This document shows, one piece after another, positions 35,092 to 50,000 of a stretch of DNA of 64,000 nucleotides. Below the pieces are notes generated by a model. The model was given only the letters and a program-made list of their open reading frames with translations. It ran no database searches and was not told the origin of the DNA. Numbering within the stretch: the stretch's first letter is position 1; each line of letters starts with the position of its first letter. The DNA comes from Salticus scenicus (Eukaryota; Arthropoda; Arachnida; Araneae; Salticidae), in contig OZ005660.1 in the NCBI GenBank assembly GCA_963930645.1, positions 202,520,927-202,584,926 of the forward strand. The letters run 5' to 3'. Made by a program: the position numbers and the translations under genes.

Positions 35092-38000
35092 GGTATTATA
35101 AAATTATCTTGGGGGAAAAAAACTGTTTAAATTAATTTATTTTTATGTAAACAGTGTTGAAGAAAAGTTTTTTATCAGTGTATTTTGCCAGTATTAACTT
35201 ATGCTTCAAAAACTTGGACATGTAAAATCATATAAAAGCCTTAAACAACCCAGAGAAACATGGAGAGTTGCATGTTAAGATTCCCACAAAGAGACAGAAA
35301 GTGAAACACATCTATTAGGGAGCAAACTAAAGTTACTGATGTTATCTGTAGAGTAAAGAAGTTAAGATGGAGCTGGGCTGGGCAAACAGTGATAGGTAGA
35401 CAACCAAAGTCCTATTTTGAATACCGAGAAATAAGACCAAGGAAGAGACTACAATGTCATTGAAAAAATAATATTGTCAAGTATAGAGGAGCAGAATGGA
35501 AAAAATTGCAGAAACTAGAGCAGATTGAAATCACTTAGGAGAGGCCTTCATCCTGCAGTGGACTGATAAAGACTGAAATTGACAATTCCATAATGTTGTA
35601 AATTATAGCTATTCACATTGATATGCTTGGTTTTAGAAAACCATAGATTAAAATAACCCACATCCACTCCATTTTACAAAAGCTTTTGAAAGGTCAAAAA
35701 AATGCTTGGAGAAATGTACAACTCTTTATGGTGACTGAATCAAGAAGTTATAAAATAATTAATCCTATACTGATTATTTTTTAGTAATAAATAACACTTT
35801 ACAATATCTCTCTCTGTATACAGATATACAGGTTGATTCAAAATTAGTGTGACCAATTTCAGAGCATCAGAAATTTTTATTGAATTAAGTTATTTACATG
35901 AAATTTTCAAAGTGGTTTCCTTTAGCATAGTATACTTTACGTAAACATTTAGGCGAAGCCAAAAGAGCTTTTTCGACCATTTTTGGGGGTACTTTTCCAA
36001 CTTCCTCTTTGATTGCTTTTTGCAGCCCTTGAAGTACTCTTACTTTACAGCTACTTAATTGTTTTTTTAAGTATCCTCATAAAAAATAATCGCAAGCAGC
36101 ACAGTCAGGAGATGATGGTAGTCATTTCTCAGGAGGAAGAAAATTTATTTTTTTATCTTTCAGCCATTTTATAGTTGATTTTGCAGTATGACTTGGTGCA
36201 GAATCTTGGTGAAAAACAAAGTTTCCTTGAGGGTAAATGCTTTTACTTTCTTTGATCATGTTCCTCAAAACTTTATTCTGATAGTATTCCGGATCAATTT
36301 TAGCCTTTGTTTCTATAAAAAATGATTTTGTTAAGCCTTGAGAGGACATTCCCATCTATACCATAACATCTGACTGCCAACTTGCCTTCTGCAAAACAGC
36401 TGCGCCTTTCTGACGCTCTTCACGTGAAATATATTGTATCTTCTTTTTGCCATTTGTGGATGACAGATGAAACAGTGCTACATCCGAAGTTATCCATGTT
36501 TTGTATCAACGTTTGAGTAACATTAAATACAGAGACCAAGAACATTTTCTTCAATTTTCTACGGTCTTTGCAGACATTTGATGAGACTGGTTTATTCACT
36601 CTTTTATAACCAATTTTCTTTATCTGTCGACAAATTGTCGACTGTGATACCTGTAGTTTCTTTGCTAAAGTTTTTTGAGGCAGAGGATTTTCTACAGCGA
36701 TAAGTCTTTGCAGCTTTTTTTTTTCTTTTTCACCAAGGATTTCCTTTCGTCCAAATTTTTTTCCTGGAACTTTTGACTGCCAGCCAAATTTTATTTATTT
36801 TTCGAAGTTTAGATAGTAATCCATTAGAGAAATGGTCTTTTCTGATTTTTAAATGCTTTATTTATAACAGAATTTGAGAAACCATCCCACAAAAGCTTTA
36901 AAAATTCATTTCGGGTTTGAGGATTTAATTTCGGAGCCATAATTTACTCCCACTAATAAAAATAGCTACATTGGTAATTTAAATGCCTCACTTTTAAAAT
37001 AAAACTGGTGGTAAAGCAATTAAAATTTACCATAAATAGTTACATGCTTTTAAAATTGGTCACACTAATTTTGAATCAACCTGTATATAAGGCAATATCT
37101 GTGTATCTGTGGACAGTGTAGTGCAAAGACGGTAAATCAGGCAGTCACATGATTCAACACAAAGATGCCCTGAGGTGTTTCAGTATGCTTCAAATCCCAA
37201 TTTTTGAATTTTTGATTAGTTTCTTTTTTATTAATTAATATATAAAAATGAAAACCTTATATTAGCTTTAAAGCATATTAAGCTGATGTCAAAAGTTCAT
37301 TATTTTTTCCTCATAAAAATAAATATTCACATGAATAATAAACATTTATCAAAAATTTAATTTACTCATACATCTGACAAAACTGAATTTTATAACTTTA
37401 AAAAATTTACATATATTGCTTAAGTTTTATAACACTTTATCATTCACATGTAAATATGTATATATTAAGCTAAAGTATATGCACAGATTTTGGTGTTGTT
37501 TGTAGGAAGGAGAATGGCAATGACATCTGCCAGAAAATATTAAGAGCAACGAGATATATAAATTAGAGTGCTGATTCAGTGGATGAAGGATTAGCTTACC
37601 CTGGTTCAAGATGAATCACGTGACATGCTCCAATAGGTTGCTGTGTTTGGCACTTTATCGCTATTTTGGCATTTAAAATATCAGTTCGACAAATTATCAT
37701 TATTATTAGGTAACACGAAAGTCCTATGACCGGAATAAATTGTTCTTAAAATAATTTTACACACATTTCACATTTTAATAAATAATAAAATACCCTTTTT
37801 TTTTCATTGTTTCCCAACAAAGTTTAAAAGTGTTTATAAAAGAAAAGTTAAACTTTTAAAGAGCTAAATTTAACAACAAATAATAATTTTTCAACTATTT
37901 TTAAGCATTTTGTCGGTTAAAGTTCGACTACACGAAATAAAAAAGAAGTAAAATCAAAATGATTTAGAACAAAAGAATATTAAACTACGTAAGTAAACAA

Positions 38001-41000
38001 AAACATTGGCGATTATGACTTGCGAAGAACACTCTCCAAACCGTTGCCATAGAAATTTACTGAAAATAAGCTGATACCAAGGGAACCACTGAATACGCAG
38101 GTGAAAGGAGAGCATGTCACATGACTCATTTTGGAGCTTCTCAAGGGTTACCATTTATTACTCTACTTTACATATCCCATTGATTAAGAGAGTGCCATGT
38201 TAGGCTTAATAATGGTCATGCAACTGAAAACTACTGAATGCTGAAAATTTAAATGGAAATTTTAAACAAAAGGAACCTGCATCAAACAAAAAAAATATAT
38301 ATGATTAATTTAAAATAATAATAATCCTCAGTATATTTCTTCTGAATTTTGTTTTGTAAGCTTTTCTAACATTCATAAATTTTGCATTATTTTAAATAGT
38401 ATGATTGGCATGAAAGTTAATTAAGCATCATATTAGAAAAGCAGCTTTATTTATCCTCTTGGGCAATTTTTTTTATTTTGCCGCTGAAGTAAGCTACACA
38501 TTTTTTCTAAGAGGATTTTATTTTTGTGACAACCATTTTAAACCAAGTAGTGCATGAAATATATAAATAAATTATAAAATATCACAAAAATATGATGAAG
38601 CAGAAACAATAACTGTATAAATTATCTACTCAGTCTGACTAGATCATTTTATAGAAAAAATGTATTTTTAAAAATAGAAAATTTATTTCTACAAGCACTA
38701 TATTAAACCTAGTCGTACACTAAAAATTTAAACAAAATATGAAGTCTTCTTATGAATTAATAAAAAGGTGCAATCCATAAATGTAGTAGCCAAATAGGAA
38801 CTCAAAAAATTGCCCTTTTCTATACAAGAAATTATACAAAAAAATCCATCATTAAACTGGCAACAAAAATTCAAAAATCACCAAGGAGTAGCTATAATAA
38901 GCTGTACCATGATATGGTATATATATTTATTTATTTTTCATATACCAACCACTACACTAATTTAACTTACAAATAAATGTGTTGCTAACCCTAGTAGCAC
39001 ATAACGTTATTTTAACGTTTTTACAACTAATTTTTAACTGTTCAGACTTATTTTCAACGCTATAACAACGTTATGTGCTGCCTGGGAAGTGTAACAACCC
39101 TGAAATATATGTGCACGTTTATGCTAGCAGGCACGAATATTTGATTAAAACAAATTAATAATTAAATAAATTAAAATATTTAAAATAAGAAACATGAAAA
39201 ACCACAAAAAATTAGTTGTCTGATATGGTTGAAATAGTGCTCACAGCATACTCTACATTTGGTGTGAAATTGCAGTCATTTTATGGTCAACTGGATATTA
39301 CTTACTTATCAAGTTTGGATGACTTTTATGCTATAAAATCTGAGATACAATCTTTCTGTAAATTGGTCGAACTACAGGATTAACAATGTTGCCAAGTCAA
39401 GGAAAATTTCACCAAAACTTAATCGGCACAAAATCCTGTCAAGATTCGACTGAATATATAAAGTTTTCAGGGATTAATCCAGCTTTTTAAAAATGGTACC
39501 CCATTTGTGAATTTATAAAATAATTTGTGAAACCTTCAAGTAAGTTTGTGAAAATTAATGATTCTTCAGAACAATTAACTAAAATACGTAAAGCAGGTTT
39601 TTTTTTAAATTTTAAAATACATTTAAAAAATAAAATGAAACAGTTGTAAAAATAAATATATGTATATATGGACGAGTTAAGTTGCTTCTTATATCTTATA
39701 TGTAAGATAAGTAGGTGTTTACTTAGATATTTATCATTGTCTCCAGTAAATATTCAAATTGAGGGTATTTTTCTGTGTTCGATGCAGTGAAGCTTATAAA
39801 ATGTTTTAGTGTGCAGTTATATTTCTGAGAATTGACTTTGCTGAAAGTTGAATTTGTGAAGGTACCTCATTGCTAAAAATTGACTTTGTGAAAGTGCCTC
39901 AATGCGGCACTAAATTTGTTCTGGATTAACCTCTGGTTTTGCAGAAGTCTGGCCAATATTTTTTGAGATAACTGTTCACAAAAGTTTGGTAACACACAAA
40001 CAAACACACAGACAGACATTTTCTATGAATGGTCAAATTATATTCAAGGCAAACGTGTAAATCCATCAAAAACTACCCCCCACCACCAATTAAATCAATA
40101 TTTTTTATGAGCTTAGTTATTCAACACTTTAAAAAAATAGTCAGATATTTTTGATTGCTTCTTTAAGTACAATCTTTGTGTCATAGCATGTGACACACCT
40201 ATCAATTAATACAAAAATAGAATCTTCTACATTAGACATGACTTTTAATTCAAAGAAACTTATGTTCATATATATGCACCATATCTTCTGATGTACTAGG
40301 TAAGGGCTTCTCTTGTAATTCCTTATCTTTCTTTTGAGAGACTGTTAAAATAAACAATACTCTTTAGATAAGAAAAATCTTGGGAACAAATTTTACTGTA
40401 ATATTTTAAAGGTAATCGTATGAAAAATTCGAATTATCAAAAATAGAATTCGAATTATCCATGATTTTTTAACATTATTTTAATACAAAATTCAAGGGAC
40501 CGAGAAAAGAATTCGAATTACCCGGAATTTTGTATTAAACAAGTTTGAATTATTCAAGTTTCACTGTATTAATTTAAATCAAATATTTAAAATCAAAACA
40601 TGAAGAAAGATATTACCTGATTTATAAGTAAGAAAATCAGCATAGACTTCAAAAGCTCCTTCAACAGGTCCATTCTTGAAAATTTCTGTTTTAATTTGTT
40701 CTTCACCTTCATTTATAGAGTAGGAAGTTTTTCCTGGGAGAAATCAAATCAAAATTAACATTGTTAATTTATCTGTCTAAACAAATAAAACTTTTATATT
40801 CAATGATAAAATAACAAAATACATATACAGCAGAACCTTGATTATTCAAGCTGATTGGGATAATAGTGAGGCACAACATTTCAACTGTAAATATTTGAAT
40901 ACTCAATTAATAAATAGATGTAATCAAATAAGATTTAATTTTGCAATAAAATAACCATATGTTTAGTGGGGAAATGTAAAAGCAAATTTAAAATAAAGCC

Positions 41001-44000
41001 CAGGAGCAGAAAGTGCTTAAAACTGTGACGCATGTCGCAGAACAATTGAGGCTTTTGCAGAACATTTCATCTATCCCCTAACTGGATGATGTTGATACAG
41101 CTAACATTCTAAAATTAATAAAACCTAGATATGTTCAACTGACCTGTAAATCTGTTAGCATAATAGAAAATTGTTGGAAACAGTCACTGTTTCAATGTAT
41201 AGACAAAATTTATAAACATTTTTTAAGTAGTATATCCACATTAATGTGACAATATTAATGCCAAAAGCCATTGAAAAAATTCCAAATTCTGGGTGTATTC
41301 CTCAGTTTTAGATTATAAAAATTTTAAATCATGTTTTATTATAAATGTGTAATAAATACTTTACTAATAAGTATTATTTTTATGCTTATTTTGCATTTTA
41401 CTGTGCTTTGACAAATTTGGAGAAAATACCGGCAGAACATCAGCAAATTTTGATGTCTCATTGCAGAACATCGGATATAATTCTGCTCCTGGGAAATAAA
41501 GTTCACAAAATGACTTTTGTCAAATTTCTTACAGTTATTTTTTAATAAGACAGTATATTTTCAGGGTGGCTACAGAGATACAGGAGAAAAGTTCCCTGAT
41601 ATTTCCATGATTTTGAGAAATTTCCATGATTTCCGTTGCCTATTATATACATTCTAAAATTTTGTGTACATTGCGCTCGTGTCACATGTTCACTAAACCA
41701 CTGTAATTCAAAAAACTGCACTGATGGCCAAAAATATCTCAATCTTTTTACTTAGTCTTTGTTCACTTACAAAAATGAAAATAAAATGAAAAATGCAAAA
41801 TTTTGGAGAATTAACAAAATTTTAAAAATATGACTCATTGTAATTACACAACATATTAAACATCAAGACATAAAAATATTTTATTTATTTATTTATATAT
41901 ATATTTAATGTTAACTTGGTGAGATTCAACTAGAAAGCAGCCAATCCTGTGCAATCAAGGTTAAAATAACACCTGTTTGGCGATCTTTCAATCACGCTTG
42001 CTGGGCAAAAATGAAAATTTCCATGATTTTTGGGTGTTTTTACAAAATTTCCTGATTTTTCCCTGATATTTCCAGATTGATAAAGTACCCTGATTTTTCC
42101 ATGATTTCCCTGTTTTCACTGATTGTTGCCACCCTGATTTTGTAATAAAAATCTGGTACTTTTTATTATTCATTAGATAACTGCCACTGAACAGTTTCAT
42201 GGGGTGTTGTACAGTTGATAGATGGCAACACATTAATGAGCATTTACAGTAGAGAACCAATTATCTGGATTGGTTGATACAAGACTTTCTGGATAACTGA
42301 TTGTTAATCAAAGCAAAAGCAACCCCAGTGACCAGAATTGTAGAATGTGTATGGTTCGGAATATTTTAAAATAAATATTTTTAATTAAAAATTAAATAAC
42401 ATTTTAAATCAATTAATCAAATTTAAACTTTTAACTAATCTGAAAACTTAAAAAATAAAAGTTTTAAAATCCTTTTCTCAGTCACTATAGAACATTACAC
42501 ATAAAAAATTAATTAGTCATTATAGAACGCCACATAAAAAAATTTAAATCTGCTCTCATTCAAATACTTCAAAAACCTTGATTTGGCAATAATTTTAAAA
42601 CATAACTATTTCTTACTGTGAGGAATGGGGAAATTATGACTTACTTAACGGCTGATTTCTCTTTATTTCTTTGGAAAATTCAAACTGTTTGTTTATATCC
42701 ATAAAAATACAAAATATTTGTACATTTTTAAAGATTATGTGATTTTATTTATAAACAAGATTTTATTTTTTTAAATATATCATTCAGTTTTCTTTTATTT
42801 AAATTTTTTTTTTCTTTAAATATACCATCAGTTTATAGTAACTATTATTATAAAAACATAGTAATATCATTACTATAATATTATCAGTTTATATTAGTAA
42901 CTTATCACAATAAATATTCTAAAAATTATGTCTGAGTAGATTAGGTTAGCAATAATTAAGTACCATTGATGGCTGATTCTCGCATTCTAACTTCTTATCC
43001 TGTATCTTAAGGGCCCTCTTCACTCACCGTTGTCGGAAGCCGAAGCTAATGCTATTCCAGTGGCGGATCTAGAACTTGACTTTTGGAGGGGGCTAAGATT
43101 TTTCAAAGTGTTATTCTAGACCAATAAAAAATTTACAATTGCAATATTCAATTGTGAAATGACAGTGTTTTTTTTTTTTTTTTTTTTTTGGGGGGGGGGG
43201 GCTTCAGCCCCCTAGCCCCCCCCCTCCCCCTTAAATCCGCCACTGTGCTATTCTATGGGAAATTTTTCTTTACAAATAACTTATTAAGTAATACATATTT
43301 TTAAATTCTGTTTTCACATTCTGAAAATTCCCATCTGTTAAACTGATGGACCTTTTTTAAAAAATTATTTTTTAAATTTTTTATATTTTATTTTGAAGCT
43401 GCAAAATACGAATTTTCAAAGTGATTTTTTTTTCATTTTGCAATTTCAAAATAAAATATTAAAAATTTAAAAAAAAAATACATTTTTAAAAAAGTCTGTT
43501 AATTTAACAGTTGGGAATTTTCTGAATGTGAAAAGAGAATTTAAAAATATGTATTAGTTAATAAGTTATTTGTAAAGAAAATTTCCCCACAGAATAACAC
43601 TGGCTCGGGATTCCAGCGATGGTAAGTGAAGAGAGCCGTTAATAATAAACAAGATGGAAGTTGAAAAGTTATATACATGTCTGACAGCAAAATCTTTACT
43701 ATTTCTATATATTATTCCCAAGGTTCGTATGCTACTTATCGTATAATGGTTTTTACCATCTTGGCCAAAACATGTTTTTTCCACCTTCAGAGAAAATAAA
43801 TTCCTATTTAAAAAAAAGAAAAATTAATTTTTCACAAAAACTTTCAGGACATATTTAAAATTTTTTAGTTCTCATTTTCCCAATATTATTTATTATAAAA
43901 TTTCCATTCTTTCAAAGGACATTATTTTGAAAAAAAAAAAGGTTAAAGCAGCGTTGTTAACACGAAAATTGTTTTAAATTATATGATCAGTTTAATGAAC

Positions 44001-47000
44001 TAATGTTTTAAAATATTTGCCATACATACTGTTTCATACTAGAAAATGAAGCACAGAAATACTGGCTTCAGTAAAAAAAATATTTAATTTGGTATTAACA
44101 TAAATTAAGGACATCTCAACATCTGCTTCAAAAGAAACATAGGTTCTTTCTGCTTTAGGAATCGTAAATAAGCAACAGATGCACCTCACTAAAAACAAAG
44201 TCAGCTTTTTTTTCTTTGATAAAATGAGATAAATGTGATACTTTTCTCATAAAGAAGAAATCATCTATTAAATTGATATTTATTTTACAACTAGCATACA
44301 ACTACTATACTGACTGATAAATTATTAAATAAATTATTAACTAATTAATACTTCATGATATTAATATCAAGTATTATTGCGCTCTAACTATTATATACTT
44401 TTTTCTTTAAGTTACTATTCAAATTCATCTTCTAAACAAAAACTAATATGTTTTGAATTTCTTTGTGAAAATACAAAATATATGAAAATAACTTATATAT
44501 ATTTATATATTGAATTTCTTTTTGAAAATACAAAATATATGAAAATAACTTATATATATTTATATATTGAATTTCTTTTTGAAAATACAAAATAAGGTAA
44601 CGCACCAGTAGTGGACACTTTAAGGACATTTTCCGGCTATTTTTTGTGTAATTTCCTAAATTTTAGAGTTTCAAAAAATAATTAATATTTCATACCTTTA
44701 CTAACTCTTTCTTAACACGACTGTATTATGAAAATTGCTAATTGTAGCATTTATATATATAAAATATCAAAAATCTGAAGAGCTTAAAATGAGCCAGTAG
44801 TGGACACACTAAAAACCCAGTATTGGACCCCTTTGAATATTTGCTTTAAAATTCAACTCTAAAATTGCTAGATTACAGAATTGTGCCCACTACTGGATCT
44901 GGCATTAAAAGTCACACGAGCCAGTAGTGGACAGGGCTATCCACTATTTGTCATAATGATTTTTTTTGGCACTAGTAGTGGACACCCATAAAAATACTAT
45001 GTGTTAATACAAGATTTAAAAAAGAGCACAATAAATGAATTCTGCATACTTATTTTAGTCATATGAAAGCAAAAAGTAGAAGAAATCAATTAAAAATAAG
45101 CAGAGAGCCAGCAAATAAAATTTCATTTCCTTATTCAAAGTGATAAGAAGAAAACGGCAAAATCACAAAAAGTGCAAATTTTTTTAGTTAAACTAACATT
45201 ATTTTAAAACTAATGGCCGGAATTATTGTTTTTTTAAAGGGTTTAACAGTAAAGGACTATAACTCCCTTCCTGAACATTGCTCGAATCTTCAGAATTTTT
45301 AGGTAGCTTATTTTCCGAGTTTAAAATTAAAAGTGTCCGCTACTGGTGCGTTTGCCTTATATAGAAATAATATATATATTAATATATAATTATTTTGCAT
45401 AGTTTAGTTTCCCAACCTGACAAACCTTTTGCACATCTACCACTACAATTTTGCTAATTCCTAACTGGTCAAGTTTCCGCACAATGCATGTTTTTTGTGC
45501 CTAGTTCATGGCGGTACAGGTCAGTTCGACGGCAACGTTACGACGCCAACGGTTCGACGCCAACGTTTCGACGCGGGGTCAGTTCGACGCCATACATTTT
45601 TTTCGTATTTTTATTTAGTTTTAGAATAAGTTTGCATCAATATTCAAATAAATGCAATATGCCTGATATAATATATATATTTTATATGTTATATATATGA
45701 AGCGTGATTCAAATAAATAAGTAATATGACTGATATGATACATATATTATAAATGTTAATGTGAAACCCAAAAAGCTATAACAAAGAATTCAACAGGAAT
45801 TACTTCGTTGATAAGAAACACCTAGCATTGTACTTTATTATTTTGACATCCTCAAAGAATGTCCTAAACTGTTAGTCTTTCAAAAGTGCAAATATCGTTT
45901 CCGAACTAATTGCAATTTTAAGAAAATTCCAAAGGTTTTGAACATATTTCAAACTTTATTGCATTTCAACTAGCTTACCCTTATCTATTCTTCTTTCTTT
46001 GAAACATATTACAGGCTTGTCAATAGCTCTATCTCTATTTTGACAAGTTCAATCCCCCCCTCCAACCTTCGCTATCAACTGAACGAATAAAGTTCAGACA
46101 TTTAGCAGCAAAATAGCAGAATTCCATTTAATGCGACGATATAATACCGATGCTGATTTTGCTCTCTATGCACGTATGATTCCTGCGTTAAGTTTTGTGC
46201 CTATCGAAGAACTTGAAAATGCTTTAGAAGTTTCGAGTGAGAATTTACCTAATCAGTTAAATCCAATTTTAGATTACTTTGAAGATTATTACGTTGGAAG
46301 GATTAAGAGAAATAATCGTCGCCGTCGTCCTTCTTTTAAACCAGAAATGTGGTCATGTTATGCTAGAACCTTAAATAACGAAGTACCCACCAATAATTTC
46401 GCGGAAGCAGCGCACAGGCGTCTACAGGCCGAATTTGGTGCTTCACACTTCACATTATGGAAATTCATAGATATTCTCAGAAGTGTTCAAAAAACAATTG
46501 ATCAATGTTATATACAATTTGTACGTGGAGATGAACCGCTGCACAAGCAGAATAAGTATCTGCGAGCTGATATGAGAATTAAAGTAATAGTTGAAGATTT
46601 TGAAAATCGAGAAATAACGGAATACCTGAAAGGTGTGGTGCATAATTTTGCAATGGATTTGTATAATAACAGTTCTGTGTTGTAATCTTATTTATGTGTA
46701 ATCTTATTTATGTATAATCTTATTTATGTATAATCTTATTTAACTGTAATTATATTTGTCTGCAATATTATTTATGTGTAATCTTATTTATCTGTAATTA
46801 TATTTGTCTGCAATATAACTTCTTTGTAACATATGTTTATTTACCATTTCTGTATTTTGCCTTTTTGATGCTGTTTTGTGAAAAAAAAAAAAAAAAAAAA
46901 AAAAAGAATAAATAAACTCCCTCATGTCCCGGGGCCTTGACGTTGGCGATGGGGCTTCTCACTAATCTGGGACACAAAAAAAAATCTGGAACACTTTCAC

Positions 47001-50000
47001 ACATATATTTATTTCAAATATGCGTGCAAACAATCGCAAAAGCAATAAATAAAAATCAGTCATATTACTTATTTATTTGAATCACGCTTCATATATATAA
47101 TAGAAAAAATATATATATTATATCAGACATATTGCATATTTATTCTAAAAATAAATAAAAATACTAAAAAAAAAAATATGGCGTCGAACTGACCCCGCGT
47201 CGAAACGTACGGCGTCGAACTGACCCCGCGTCGAAATGACCTGCTTCGAGTTCATGGTGAAAGAGGGAAGAGAGCAACACCTAAAATCTTTTAAAAAATT
47301 AATCTGTCCACCAGTATGTAATTTTATAAAGGTCATATTGAATTTCCCTTCATAGTAAAAGAATAGGAAAAACGGTAGAAATTTTTTGTTTGTATACATA
47401 TATGTATTTGGAACAAAAGCATGTTTTAACTTTTTTGTTTAAATCAGATTTTTTTTTTTTTTTTTTTTTTTAATAGGATTTTTCAGTTGAAATTCACTGA
47501 TTATTTTATAATAAGGTTTATACACATTTAAATAACATTAATCAACTTACCATGCAATTTCTTAATATTAATACATTGCATAGTAACACAAGCAGACATT
47601 CTCTTTAGCTCGATTATGTTTTTAAAAGTATTTTTAATTAAGATCAGGATTTATTTCAAGCATTACATATTTCTAGACTATACTTTAAAAACATATATCA
47701 GTAATGAATAACAAACTAGTACCTACCACTCTACTGGTAAATATGGGCTAATAGCATTTATTAAGTTTTTACCACTTTCCCATAGATTTTATCAGTAAAA
47801 ACCTAGTTTTTACCATGTCCTGGTAAAAACCCAACCCTGATTATTCCACATATCTGCCTCAGAATTTATATCCTTAGGAGGAGGTAATTTATAAATAAGA
47901 TTCAAGAGCTCTTTAATGAATTAATATAAATTCAGTTATGTTTCCTATTCTTCCTATAATTTATTTAAACTAGCCAAATATAATGCCATCTATGAATTTA
48001 TTACCTGATTCAAGAGCCATTGGTAATTCCCCATATTGACTGAAGTCTCTTACTTACAATAATCTACATTTGATTTAACAGTTTGAAACATTGTTTTTCC
48101 AACGTGGACATCTTCAGATATATATTAATCAGTCAAAAATGTTCAATATGTGCTTTCATATAAGTATAAAATCTTTATACAAATAATATTCACTCATTGT
48201 GTGTTTGAGTAACTAAAACCATGAAAATGTGTGGCATGTTTCTAAAATAGAAAAGTACCAAAAGTATTTTCCTATATTTTTCTAAAAAAAATTATCTGTT
48301 ACTTATTTTTATTTATTTATAAAAGCACCTAGGTCAATCTAGAGTAAAATAATGGGGGTTTGAATTTTGTTCGGACAAATCTGTTTTAACATTTTACTCG
48401 CCAACATTTTCAATTAAAAAATTTGACATAATTTAAAAAAAAAAATACATTTCATTCATATTAAACTGGAAAAAAAAAATAAATAAATAAACTTTTGTAA
48501 CAAATTGGAACAATATATGATCTATTTTCTTTCTCTTTTGATGAAATTGTATTTCAGTCATGAAAGAGGAAAAGGACAAAATGATACAATACTTCTAAAA
48601 TTTAATAGCTAGATATTTTTTTTAAAGAATTTATAGGAATAAAAGAACACAAAATAGAAAAATTGTAATAAAAATTTAACTACTTTTACAAAGAATTCGA
48701 ATTATAAATTAAAACAGGGAAAGCGAGAAAAGAATTTTGGTAAACAGTTTGATTATAATTACTGCTTCACAATAAGTTTTTCTCCTTGAATGGTGTAAAT
48801 TATCTTTTTTATTTAAATACTAGTAGTCTTTGTCTGTATCGCTGGCCACTATATTATAAAGAATTTTCAAAAAAATTAATAATTAAAATGTTTAAATAAA
48901 TTTATTTTTATTGGTGACTATTTTCACCAAATTAAGACCATGCCCAACTATGTGATATACAGTTGATAATGAGATATAAAAAAAAACAGGGGGGTTTTGT
49001 AACTGGAGTTTCATTATGCTGATTAGAAATATGATTAATTTTAAATAAACTAAACCCCAGTGGCAGAAAGTTTTGTAGCTGTTTGCGACAGGCTTTTAAA
49101 ATTTCACAATTTGTCTGTGAAATTTGCATGTAATCAGGGGTGAAAATGGCTTACACTCAAAATGCCTGAAAGCTGATAGTGGCAATCTTGGTTGGGGGGA
49201 GCTTAACAACAGTGTGATCTCATGCAACAATACACGAATACAATTTTACTACAGAACAATATAGTATAAACAATTATACAAAAATAAGTTGAACTCATTC
49301 AATTAAATATTTTATAGCAATGTTTGACACAACACAATATGAATAATTATAAATAATAAAAGTATTAGTTTTAGTTTTGATACAGAAATTTTTAATAAGT
49401 GAAATTTGAAGTGGAGGAGAAGTTTTGGAGCAGTTTTAAATGAAATTAGCACTTTTCTATGTTCCCATAGAATCTCAGTAACAGGTAACAGGAGAAAAGA
49501 ATACATGCATAACACTGTCTATTAAGGGAGATCTAGACTCCCTAGGTCACCAATGTTGAACACTGTTTTGTGTGTTCCTACCAAGGCACCTATAGGAGGG
49601 CTCTAGAGTTCCTACCAGAGAGCGTCCAAGATTCGTACATTGGAAGCACATTATCACGGGTAAAAAATGTCTGTAAATTGCAGACAATTTTTTATGACTG
49701 CAGACAAATACTGTTCGAAAGTTGTGGACAATTTTTTTATCAGTGCAAAGAGTGTTCGAAAGTTACGGACTAATATTTTTATTAGTGCAGTCAAAAACTG
49801 TCTACAAGCTGTTTTTCTGTATCTACGACTATGTCACCATGTCGCGGTGTTTCTGACACTAAGAACTAAACATACATTCACTTTAGTTTCCAGATGATAA
49901 AATCAAAGAAAAAAAAAAATATTGAAGTATTTTATTAATTGAAATTGTAAATGAAAAAAAAATATTTTAAATGTGAAATTTATATTTATTTATTTTTTAT

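Larger units (their letters stand above)
45512..47248 (+). mobile_element. MULE transposon with 9-bp TSD
   Basis: AGTTCATGG is duplicated at 45503-45511 and 47249-47257. The inverted ends (CGGTACAGGTCAGTTCGACG against CGAAGCAGGTCATTTCGACG) extend about 200 bases and contain the repeated phrase 'ggtcagttcgacgc'. The nine-base duplication and long inverted repeats are typical of Mutator-like elements. It encodes a transposase C-terminal fragment only. Confidence 0.92.

Noticed and set aside
46131..46685. Host gene
   Set aside because: It lies between 9-base duplications and long inverted repeats of a MULE and matches the transposase C-terminal region.
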